A stretch of DNA of 19,100 nt, from positions 1 through 19,100 of the forward strand of contig HF999718.1 in the NCBI GenBank assembly GCA_000434215.1, read 5' to 3'. The notes under the pieces are model-generated. The model had not been told where the DNA came from, did not search any database, and was given only the letters and a program-made list of their open reading frames with translations. Positions 7,981 to 14,790 of this stretch are shown one piece after another; position 1 is the stretch's first letter, and each line of letters begins with the position of its first letter. Both the position numbers and the translations under genes were made by a program. This DNA is from Bacteroides sp. CAG:144 (GTDB taxonomy: Bacteria > Bacteroidota > Bacteroidia > Bacteroidales > UBA11471).

Positions 7981-8760
7981 TTATCTTACAACATTCACTA
8001 TCAGGTTGGCCAATGTTACCAAAAGCGAAACGATACTTACCGATATGCTGGCGATAGGCGATATAACCCGGGATGTACGGGATTTCGATTTATTGGGTTC
8101 GACATAGACGATATCGTTCTGGCGCAAATAATAATCGGGCTGCGTAAGCAGTCGGGCATCGTTCAGGTCGAAACGGCTGACCGTTTCTTTCCCATCGTAC
8201 TGACGTATGAGCAAGATATTATCGCGGCGTCCCGTTATCGTAAGGTCGCCCGCCATGGCGATAGCTTCGAGAATAGAGACACGGTCATTGGGGATTTCGT
8301 ATATACCGGGATTTTTCACCTCACCCAACACCGATATTTTGAAATTGTGAATACGTATCGAAACCGAAGGTGGCTCGGTAAGATATTTGGGATAAATAGA
8401 TTCTACGATCAACTGTTCGGCAGCAGAACGAGAGAGACCGGCAACACGCAACTTTCCCACCAAAGGAAAATTGATTTCCCCCCGGCTATCGACCAGATAA
8501 GTGGGTATCTGAGTTTCCGTGTTGACCGGTTCATCAGAATTGATATTCTGATTGTTGAATACAGCGACCGCCTTCGGCATAGGCGAAGTAACGGTAATTG
8601 CAAGAATATCCCCTGTAACAAAGATCGGATCAGAAACCTGGGCCGTCTTCTCCATCGCGGACATGACAGAATCGATATTCTGTAAATACGGAACTTTTTT
8701 CGATTCGGCACAGGCAGTCAAAAACAAAACTATTAGAGCAATCGGGTAAACTTTCAACAT
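7981..8760 (-). CDS. wza: Outer-membrane polysaccharide export lipoprotein (Wza-like)
   Basis: A 259-residue lipoprotein that should form the outer-membrane channel for polysaccharide. A lipoprotein signal peptide is visible, with lipobox LTAC and acylated Cys17. The Poly_export domain follows (about 45-135), including DILAITVTS and GEINFPLVGKLRVAGLSRSAAEQL. A single SLBB domain at about 140-220 contains ISVLGEVKNPGIYEIP, ILEAIAMAGDLT and DIVYVEPNKS. The last 28 residues (about 232-259) are a hydrophobic stretch ending in LIVNVVR. This fits the C-terminal amphipathic or transmembrane helix that lines the pore in Wza-type channels. It is shorter than E. coli Wza, with fewer SLBB repeats, as is usual in Bacteroidota. 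First gene of the two-gene unit with wzc. Confidence 0.93.
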   Translation of the reverse strand: MLKVYPIALIVLFLTACAESKKVPYLQNIDSVMSAMEKTAQVSDPIFVTGDILAITVTSPMPKAVAVFNNQNINSDEPVNTETQIPTYLVDSRGEINFPLVGKLRVAGLSRSAAEQLIVESIYPKYLTEPPSVSIRIHNFKISVLGEVKNPGIYEIPNDRVSILEAIAMAGDLTITGRRDNILLIRQYDGKETVSRFDLNDARLLTQPDYYLRQNDIVYVEPNKSKSRTSRVISPIASISVSIVSLLVTLANLIVNVVR

Positions 8761-8821
8761 CTCCGTTCAAAAAGATTTAACTTAATAAGCTCTGCAAAGA
8801 AATAAAAGAAGTACATAAAAT

Positions 8822-8829
8822 CAAAATTA
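8822..8829 (-). promoter_or_regulatory. Candidate -7 promoter element for wza-wzc
   Basis: Reads TAATTTTG on the minus strand, matching TAnnTTTG, 61 bp upstream of the wza start and after the guaA terminator, where a promoter is needed. The region is very A/T-rich and I find no convincing -33 TTTG, so this is a candidate only. Confidence 0.4.
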
Positions 8830-8951
8830 TTTATTAATAAATTCTATATTATTAACATCAACATATATACAACAACACTAAGAAAATAAACCTACGCGAG
8901 GCCGGAGCAAATACGTTTTCCTCCATCTATTTACTCAGAACGGCAAATAGA

Positions 8952-8989
8952 TAAAAATACCGGGATTGCAACAGATGTTACAATCCCGG
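8952..8989 (-). terminator. Intrinsic terminator of guaA
   Basis: On the minus strand the stem CCGGGATTGTAAC/GTTGCAATCCCGG pairs over 13 positions (one T-G wobble) with the 4-nt loop ATCT, then TATTTTTA. It lies about 28 bp past the guaA stop and insulates wza from guaA. Confidence 0.88.
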
Positions 8990-9017
8990 CCAAATATCCA
9001 AAAGGAACTTTTTTCTA

Positions 9018-10541
9018 TTACTCCCACTCGATTGTCGAAGGCGGTTTGGAGCTGATGTCATAGGTAACGCGATTGACGCCTTTTACCTTATTGATAATAT
9101 CGTTCGACACTTTCCCGAGGAAATCATAAGGCAAATGTGCCCAATCGGCCGTCATGGCATCGGTCGAAGTTACGGCACGCAAAGCAACGGCATTCTCATA
9201 AGTACGCTCATCGCCCATCACGCCAACCGATTGCACGGGCAGCAATATCGTACCGGCTTGCCATACCTTATCGTAAAGCCCCCAATCGCGCAATCCTTGA
9301 ATGAAAATATCGTCGGCATCTTGCAAAATACGCACCTTCTCGGGGGTAATATCGCCCAAAATACGCACGGCCAAACCGGGTCCCGGGAACGGATGCCGAT
9401 TGATCAGGCGTTCCATCATTCCCAATTCGCGTCCCACACGGCGCACCTCGTCTTTGAAAAGCAAACGCAAGGGTTCGCACAATTTAAGATTCATCTTCTC
9501 GGGAAGACCGCCTACATTGTGGTGGCTCTTGATGACCGTCCCGGTAATGGAAAGAGACTCGATGACATCGGGGTATATCGTCCCTTGTGCCAGCCACTTC
9601 ACGTCTTTTATCTTATGGGCTTCTTCATCGAAGACATCGATAAAGCCTTTGCCTATAATCTTACGCTTACGCTCGGGTTCTTTCACACCGGCCAGTTCGC
9701 GATAAAATTTTTCTTTGGCATTGACCCCGATAACATTCAAGCCGAGATGCTCGTAGTCATGCATGACATTCTCGAACTCGTTTTTCCGCAACAAACCGTG
9801 ATCGACAAAAATACAAGTAAGATTTTTACCAATGGCCTTGTTCAGCAAAACAGCCGCTACCGAAGAATCGACCCCCCCTGAAAGCCCGAGCACGACTTTA
9901 TCATCGCCGAGCTGCTCTTTGAGATGGGCGACCGTCGTTTCGATAAATGATGCGGGAGACCAATCCTGCTTGCAACCGCATACATCAACGACGAAATTAC
10001 GCAATATCTGCGTACCGTCTTCGGTATGAAACACTTCGGGGTGGAACTGCACGCCCCACACTTCCTCGCCCTCGATCTGATAAGCGGCAATGGCAACCTC
10101 ATCAGTCGAAGCGATAGCCTTGAAATTATCGGGAACGGCCGTAATGGTATCGCCGTGCGACATCCACACCTGTGTATTTTCCCGCACATTCTTGAATAAG
10201 ACATTGTCTTTACAGAAACGGGACAGATGGGCACGCCCGTATTCGCGGCTCTGTGCCGGCTCTACTTTTCCGCCGTTGCTGTAAGCCAAGAACTGTGCCC
10301 CGTAGCAAATTCCCAAAATGGGATATTTTCCCCGTATCTGCGACAAGTCGGTCTTGAAAGCCTTACTGTCGTATACAGAGAAAGGACTACCCGACAGTAT
10401 GACGCCTTTGATGTTCTCATCGTCATACGGGAATTTATTATAAGGCAGTATCTCGCAGTAGATATCGAGCTCCCGCACACGGCGGCCTATGAGCTGCGTA
10501 GTCTGCGAGCCGAAATCGAGAATGATGATTTTTTCTTGCAT
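9018..10541 (-). CDS. guaA: GMP synthase (glutamine-hydrolysing)
   Basis: Converts XMP to GMP using ATP and glutamine, the last step of de novo guanine nucleotide synthesis, in the cytosol. The 507-residue protein has an N-terminal class I glutamine amidotransferase domain (about 1-190). Its triad is Cys79 (GICYGAQ), His167 and Glu169 (VQFHPEV). The ATP pyrophosphatase domain follows, with P-loop LSGGVDSS at 220-227. The C-terminal dimerisation domain ends in [15 protein letters not shown], the usual GuaA end. Length and start ([20 protein letters not shown]) are standard. It is a single-gene unit: a near-consensus promoter lies upstream and a terminator downstream. No guanine riboswitch is obvious in the 102-bp leader region. 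Confidence 0.99.
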   Translation of the reverse strand: MQEKIIILDFGSQTTQLIGRRVRELDIYCEILPYNKFPYDDENIKGVILSGSPFSVYDSKAFKTDLSQIRGKYPILGICYGAQFLAYSNGGKVEPAQSREYGRAHLSRFCKDNVLFKNVRENTQVWMSHGDTITAVPDNFKAIASTDEVAIAAYQIEGEEVWGVQFHPEVFHTEDGTQILRNFVVDVCGCKQDWSPASFIETTVAHLKEQLGDDKVVLGLSGGVDSSVAAVLLNKAIGKNLTCIFVDHGLLRKNEFENVMHDYEHLGLNVIGVNAKEKFYRELAGVKEPERKRKIIGKGFIDVFDEEAHKIKDVKWLAQGTIYPDVIESLSITGTVIKSHHNVGGLPEKMNLKLCEPLRLLFKDEVRRVGRELGMMERLINRHPFPGPGLAVRILGDITPEKVRILQDADDIFIQGLRDWGLYDKVWQAGTILLPVQSVGVMGDERTYENAVALRAVTSTDAMTADWAHLPYDFLGKVSNDIINKVKGVNRVTYDISSKPPSTIEWE

Positions 10542-10590
10542 ATATGTTGATGATAAGTTTTTACTCCACGATAAGGGTTGCTTATGCCCG

Positions 10591-10622
10591 CAAAAGTAAT
10601 CATATTACGCCACATGCGCAAA
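10591..10622 (-). promoter_or_regulatory. guaA promoter (-33 TTTG, -7 TACTTTTG)
   Basis: On the minus strand TTTG (10619-10622) is followed after exactly 20 bp by TACTTTTG (10591-10598). Both match the Bacteroidota consensus TTTG...TAnnTTTG with normal spacing. The -7 element is 49 bp before the guaA ATG and sits inside the prfC-guaA gap, so guaA does not depend on read-through from prfC. Confidence 0.82.
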
Positions 10623-10643
10623 TGATTAGCCACAACCGTTCCG

Positions 10644-12224
10644 TCAGAACTCCGAAGTGAAGTGGAAACGGATTTTCGGGAAATCGCTCTGCGCCATCTG
10701 CAACACATAACCCGAATCGGCCAGAAATACATCGCGACCATCTCGATCTTTGGCCATAAACTGGTATTTACGTTTCTTGAAATTTTCAAGAGCTTCGACA
10801 TCGTCGCTCTCGACCCAGCAGGCTTTATAGAGGCTGATGGTTTCCCAACGGCATTGAGCCCCATACTCATGCAGCAACCGGTACTGAATGACCTCAAACT
10901 GCAATTGACCTACCGTACCGATAATCTTGCGACCGTTGAACTGATTGACAAACATCTGGGCCACACCCTCGTCCATCAACTGATCGAGCCCTTTGTTCAA
11001 CTGCTTGGTCTTCATCGGGTCGGTATTCTCGATATATTTGAACATCTCGGGCGAAAAACTGGGCAATCCCTTGTAATGAAGATCCTCTCCTGCCGTAAGT
11101 GTATCTCCGATCTTGAAGTTTCCCGTATCGGGCAGACCTACTATATCACCGGGATAGGCCTCGTCGACCGTAGACTTGCGCTGCGCCATAAAGGCCGTAG
11201 GGCTTGAAAAACGCATCATCTTGCCCAAGCGCACATGCTTATAGTTTTCGTTCCGGACAAATGTTCCCGAACAGACTTTCACGAACGCAATGCAACTGCG
11301 ATGATTGGGATCCATATTGGCATGTATCTTGAAAACGAATCCTGAAAAAGCCTCTTCTTCGGGACGAACCTCCCGCTCTATCGCCTGTACAGGACGCGGA
11401 GACGGAGCAATCTCGACAAAACAATCGAGCAACTCCCTCACTCCGAAATTATTGAGTGCCGACCCGAAAAATACCGGAGCTAAATCGCCAGACAAATATT
11501 TTTCGACATCGAAATCGGGATATACTCCGGAAATCAATTCCAAATCGGCACGAAGCTTGGTCGCATCGGACTCTCCGATATGCTTCTCCAACTCGGGACT
11601 GTCGATATCCCGAAATTCTATCGCCTCGGTAACAACCTGCTTGCTGGGCGTATAAAGATTGAGATTCTTCTCATATATGTTGTAAACGCCCTTGAAACGT
11701 TGGCCGATATTGATAGGCCAACTGAGCGGACGTACCGCGATCTTCAACTCCGATTCTATCTCATCGAGCAGGTCGAACGGGTCTTGACCTTCACGGTCGA
11801 GCTTATTGACGAAAACGATAACCGGCGTCTTGCGCATGCGGCACACTTCCATCAATTTACGCGTCTGTGTTTCAACGCCTTTTGCTACATCAATTACGAT
11901 AATAACACTGTCGACAGCCGTCAATGTGCGGTAAGTATCTTCGGCAAAATCTTGGTGTCCGGGCGTGTCGAGAATATTTATTTTATAATCGCCGTAATTG
12001 AATCCCATCACCGAAGTGGCTACCGATATACCTCTTTGCTTCTCGATTTCCATCCAGTCCGAGGTAGCGGTTTTCTTTATCTTGTTCGATTTCACGGCTC
12101 CGGCAACATGGATAGCGCCGCCGAAAAGCAAAAGTTTCTCGGTAAGGGTCGTTTTACCCGCATCGGGGTGGCTGATAATAGCAAATGTGCGTCGTTTCTG
12201 AATCTCTTCGGTAAATGTACTCAC
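10644..12224 (-). CDS. prfC: Peptide chain release factor 3 (RF3)
   Basis: Translational GTPase that removes RF1 or RF2 from the ribosome after peptide release. The 526-residue length is typical. The G domain shows G1 SHPDAGKTT (18-26), the switch region around [13 protein letters not shown]3 DTPGHQD (86-92) and G4 NKLD (140-143). The central and C-terminal parts carry RF3 features such as [14 protein letters not shown] and [13 protein letters not shown]. The segment [16 protein letters not shown] separates RF3 from EF-G. It begins 16 bp after the rfbD stop and is the last gene of the run starting at 14583. No intrinsic terminator is visible after it; the guaA promoter follows at once. Confidence 0.98.
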   Translation of the reverse strand: MSTFTEEIQKRRTFAIISHPDAGKTTLTEKLLLFGGAIHVAGAVKSNKIKKTATSDWMEIEKQRGISVATSVMGFNYGDYKINILDTPGHQDFAEDTYRTLTAVDSVIIVIDVAKGVETQTRKLMEVCRMRKTPVIVFVNKLDREGQDPFDLLDEIESELKIAVRPLSWPINIGQRFKGVYNIYEKNLNLYTPSKQVVTEAIEFRDIDSPELEKHIGESDATKLRADLELISGVYPDFDVEKYLSGDLAPVFFGSALNNFGVRELLDCFVEIAPSPRPVQAIEREVRPEEEAFSGFVFKIHANMDPNHRSCIAFVKVCSGTFVRNENYKHVRLGKMMRFSSPTAFMAQRKSTVDEAYPGDIVGLPDTGNFKIGDTLTAGEDLHYKGLPSFSPEMFKYIENTDPMKTKQLNKGLDQLMDEGVAQMFVNQFNGRKIIGTVGQLQFEVIQYRLLHEYGAQCRWETISLYKACWVESDDVEALENFKKRKYQFMAKDRDGRDVFLADSGYVLQMAQSDFPKIRFHFTSEF

Positions 12225-12240
12225 GTCGTATCGGTTGTTT

Positions 12241-13107
12241 TTAGTTTTGACTCTGCAATATGGCGATACACTTCCGCAAACTTTCCTCCCAGTGAGGTAT
12301 CGCCACAGGGTAAGTGTTTTTTATCTTTTTCTTGTTCATCACACTGTAAAAAGGCCGCGTGGCCGCCGAGGGATAGTCGGCCGTATCGATAGGCACTACA
12401 CGGCAGGCAGCGATACCGGCTATGCGATGTATCGTTACCGTAAAGTCGTACCAGCTGCACACCCCTTCGTCAGAGAAATTATATACACCGGGCACAAACT
12501 CTCCGTTATTGATTATAACAACAATGGCGGCGGCCAAATCGGCTGCATAAGTAGGTGTTCCTACCTGATCGGAAACGACAGAAAGAGACTCCCGTTCACG
12601 TCCCAACCGCAACATGGTTTTCACAAAATTATTTCCATAAGGAGAATAAAGCCACGAAGTGCGCAAAATCACCGAATTCGGATTTGCCGCCAGCAACAGC
12701 TGTTCCCCTTCGAGCTTGGTTACGCCATAGACCGACGCAGGAGCGACAGCATCGGTCTCGACATAGGGCATATAGTGAATGCCGCTGTATACATAATCGG
12801 TCGACACGTGTATCATTTTTGCTCCGACAGAAGCCGATGCTTTTGCTAAATTCTCCACGGCAAAGGCATTGATTTTTCGGCACAATTCTATTTCGCTTTC
12901 TGCCTTATCCACAGCTGTATATGCAGCGCAATTTACAATAAAATCAACCGCATTTTCCGATAAAAAATTTTGTACAGCAACGAGATCGGTTATATCCAAT
13001 TCCCGAACATCGGTAAAAATATACTTGTTGGCATCATCGAGAAGGGACATATTGCGCATTTCATTGCCCAACTGCCCGTTGGCTCCGGTAACAAGAATCG
13101 TAGACAT
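12241..13107 (-). CDS. rfbD: dTDP-4-dehydrorhamnose reductase
   Basis: Last enzyme of dTDP-L-rhamnose synthesis: reduces dTDP-4-dehydro-L-rhamnose with NAD(P)H to supply rhamnose for surface polysaccharide. The 288-residue extended short-chain dehydrogenase has the nucleotide-binding TGANGQLG at 7-14, [29 protein letters not shown] (102-109) and the catalytic YGVTK (Tyr127, Lys131). Later motifs [18 protein letters not shown] and [13 protein letters not shown] are characteristic of RfbD rather than other SDR epimerases. The partner genes rfbA, rfbB and rfbC are not in the window. It sits 23 bp after the DUF4924 gene and 16 bp before prfC, so it is co-transcribed with genes of other function. 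Confidence 0.95.
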   Translation of the reverse strand: MSTILVTGANGQLGNEMRNMSLLDDANKYIFTDVRELDITDLVAVQNFLSENAVDFIVNCAAYTAVDKAESEIELCRKINAFAVENLAKASASVGAKMIHVSTDYVYSGIHYMPYVETDAVAPASVYGVTKLEGEQLLLAANPNSVILRTSWLYSPYGNNFVKTMLRLGRERESLSVVSDQVGTPTYAADLAAAIVVIINNGEFVPGVYNFSDEGVCSWYDFTVTIHRIAGIAACRVVPIDTADYPSAATRPFYSVMNKKKIKNTYPVAIPHWEESLRKCIAILQSQN

Positions 13108-13130
13108 AAAGTATGATATGATTTTATTAT

Positions 13131-13676
13131 TTATAGTTCCAATTCACCTGCCTTGTCCTGCTTGTATTTTTCGGAAAGAAGTGCAAGGAATTGCGAAATC
13201 TGGTGTATGGCCTTCTCGGTCTCGGGCGAGATCTCCTTTTTCTGCAATCGCAACATAAGAACACCGTAAAGAGCGTTGAAACAAGTTTCGAGTTCTCCTG
13301 CCTCAACATTTCCCGAACGCGCCCTCAACTCTACGATATAAGGGAGTGTCTTGAAAAACATCGCCCCGTAAAACGGTTCCCGGGGAGACTTCAATAACTG
13401 CTGATGCAAATCGGACAAATCGAGAATGACATTTTTATTGATTTGCAAATGCCCCTTCTCCATAACTCCTTCGAGGCGCATCATCTCGCACAAGTTCTCG
13501 TACCACTCGCGAATGGCATTCATCGTCTCGGGCGACTGTCCCCGATAACCGTCGATAATCTGCTTTTGGATAACGTCGATATTTCCTCCGCATGCCCGTA
13601 TAATATCCTCGATCTGCCACATGTAAAGGAGATACTCGGCAATGTTTTCTTTTTTCTTCTGACGGGCAACTATCAT
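13131..13676 (-). CDS. DUF4924 family protein
   Basis: A 181-residue soluble, almost wholly helical protein. The opening MIVARQKKKENIAEYLLYMW, followed by QIEDIIRACGGNID, is the hallmark I associate with DUF4924, a family known essentially from Bacteroidales. There is no signal peptide, membrane segment or recognisable catalytic motif. The pattern of Leu/Ile and charged residues (LSDLHQQLLKSPREPFYGAMF, LETCFNALYGVLMLRLQKKE) suggests a helical bundle. It lies 10 bp after the Mur-ligase-like gene and 23 bp before rfbD, implying one mRNA. Function is unknown. The constant neighbourhood suggests, but does not show, a role tied to the envelope or to the Mur-like partner. Confidence 0.85.
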   Translation of the reverse strand: MIVARQKKKENIAEYLLYMWQIEDIIRACGGNIDVIQKQIIDGYRGQSPETMNAIREWYENLCEMMRLEGVMEKGHLQINKNVILDLSDLHQQLLKSPREPFYGAMFFKTLPYIVELRARSGNVEAGELETCFNALYGVLMLRLQKKEISPETEKAIHQISQFLALLSEKYKQDKAGELEL

Positions 13677-13686
13677 AGGACTAACA

Positions 13687-14583
13687 TCATTTTTTCAAAA
13701 AATCGGCCGAGACAATCATTTGATAAAAAGATTTGTCGGCCACCCCCAATTGCCGGCACACCAACCTTGCCGCATTGATGTCGCACAACAATTCTTCATC
13801 ACAAGGATAAGACAACTGCATCTCGGTCTTCGAACCGGTCAGGAAACAAATATCGCCCTCTTTCCTATAAGAGTGCGCTTTATACGGTATAGCCGTAATA
13901 TCTTCCCGCACATTCTCGGCCCACTCCTGAAAAACGGTAACAGCCTGATTGTAAATAACAATACCGTTGCGATCAATAGAGTTTACGACTTTATGCCATA
14001 TATCGAGATAAGACTCGAATGTGGGATAATCGGGTGTTTCTTTCCATAAAAGCGAGGAAAGAACGAGGATATTCGATTTATAATTGCGACTCTCGGTATG
14101 CAACAGCAAATCGCCGTCGAGCAGACATATACGTGTATTTTCGGACAAAGAGACCTTGCGAGAAAGTCCCTGCATGAAACTCTCTGTCAAATAATCGCAT
14201 TTACGCTTCTGTGCTTGCAGTACATGCCATATAATAGAAAGTATACGATTGGGATAGCGGGGATTGCACTCTACAACAAGCGCCTTGTTCTCGGTGAGAG
14301 ATGTAAACAAATCCGACACCGGAATAACCGGCAGATGCAACACCTCGGCATATTCTATCTCGGGATTGACACCGAGAGCAGGAGAAACGACAAAATTCAC
14401 TTTACGGCCTGCTGATACGGCCTGCTGCAAAGATCCGACAAACACGCCGCCATTCTCGAGCATCGTCTGCAAATCGGGAGCACAACCCGAACAAGAAACG
14501 GAAAGACCTTTTTCCTGCATGGCAAAAGCCACACGGGACAAGAGTTCTTCACCACAAGCAATAATATGAATATTATCTGTCAT
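13687..14583 (-). CDS. Degenerate Mur-ligase-like protein (Mpl-related pseudoenzyme)
   Basis: A 298-residue protein whose order of motifs parallels the muropeptide ligase Mpl (UDP-MurNAc:L-Ala-D-Glu-mesoDAP ligase), compared from memory. Residues 4-100 look like Mur domain 1, opening IHIIACGEELLSRVAFAMQE where Mpl has IHFIAIGGSAM and a similar helix. In domain 2, VVECNPRYPNRILSIIWHVL (103-122) stands where Mpl has the P-loop GGSHGKTT. LLDGDLLL (155-162) stands for LLEGDEYL, WKETPDYPTFESYLD (180-194) for WDHINVFPTYENY, and EELLCDINAARLVCRQLGV (263-281) for the HNL-motif helix. It ends there, so domain 3 is missing against the usual 450 or so residues. The Gly-Lys-Thr, the metal-binding acidic residues and His are lost, so ligase activity is unlikely. 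The frame is clean. ATG 14583 is preferred over a GTG at 14607, which adds eight residues. Confidence 0.75.
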   Translation of the reverse strand: MTDNIHIIACGEELLSRVAFAMQEKGLSVSCSGCAPDLQTMLENGGVFVGSLQQAVSAGRKVNFVVSPALGVNPEIEYAEVLHLPVIPVSDLFTSLTENKALVVECNPRYPNRILSIIWHVLQAQKRKCDYLTESFMQGLSRKVSLSENTRICLLDGDLLLHTESRNYKSNILVLSSLLWKETPDYPTFESYLDIWHKVVNSIDRNGIVIYNQAVTVFQEWAENVREDITAIPYKAHSYRKEGDICFLTGSKTEMQLSYPCDEELLCDINAARLVCRQLGVADKSFYQMIVSADFLKK

Positions 14584-14659
14584 ATATTTTCCATAATACC
14601 GACACACAACAATGAGAGGATAAAACTCCGACCATTACCGCAAGCCGACAATTATCGGA

Positions 14660-14667
14660 CAAAGGTA
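14660..14667 (-). promoter_or_regulatory. Candidate -7 promoter element for the Mur-like/DUF4924/rfbD/prfC run
   Basis: Reads TACCTTTG on the minus strand, an exact TAnnTTTG match, 76 bp upstream of ATG 14583. The same octamer precedes the DUF5686 gene. No clear -33 TTTG is found. It lies in the 207-bp gap between the DUF5686 stop and this run, and no other promoter-like site was found for these four genes. Confidence 0.6.
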
Positions 14668-14790
14668 GTATTTTAGTATTAAATTAGGAATATATCGCCG
14701 TCTTGTTTTTATCAACAAATTTGTATTTATTTACACTTATCAACATTCTATTTCTATAATATACATCAACTATCTGCCCCATAATCTTCC

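Noticed and set aside
11580..12392. Plus-strand open frame of 270 codons opposite prfC and rfbD
   Set aside because: It crosses two real genes on the other strand and resembles no family; antisense shadow.
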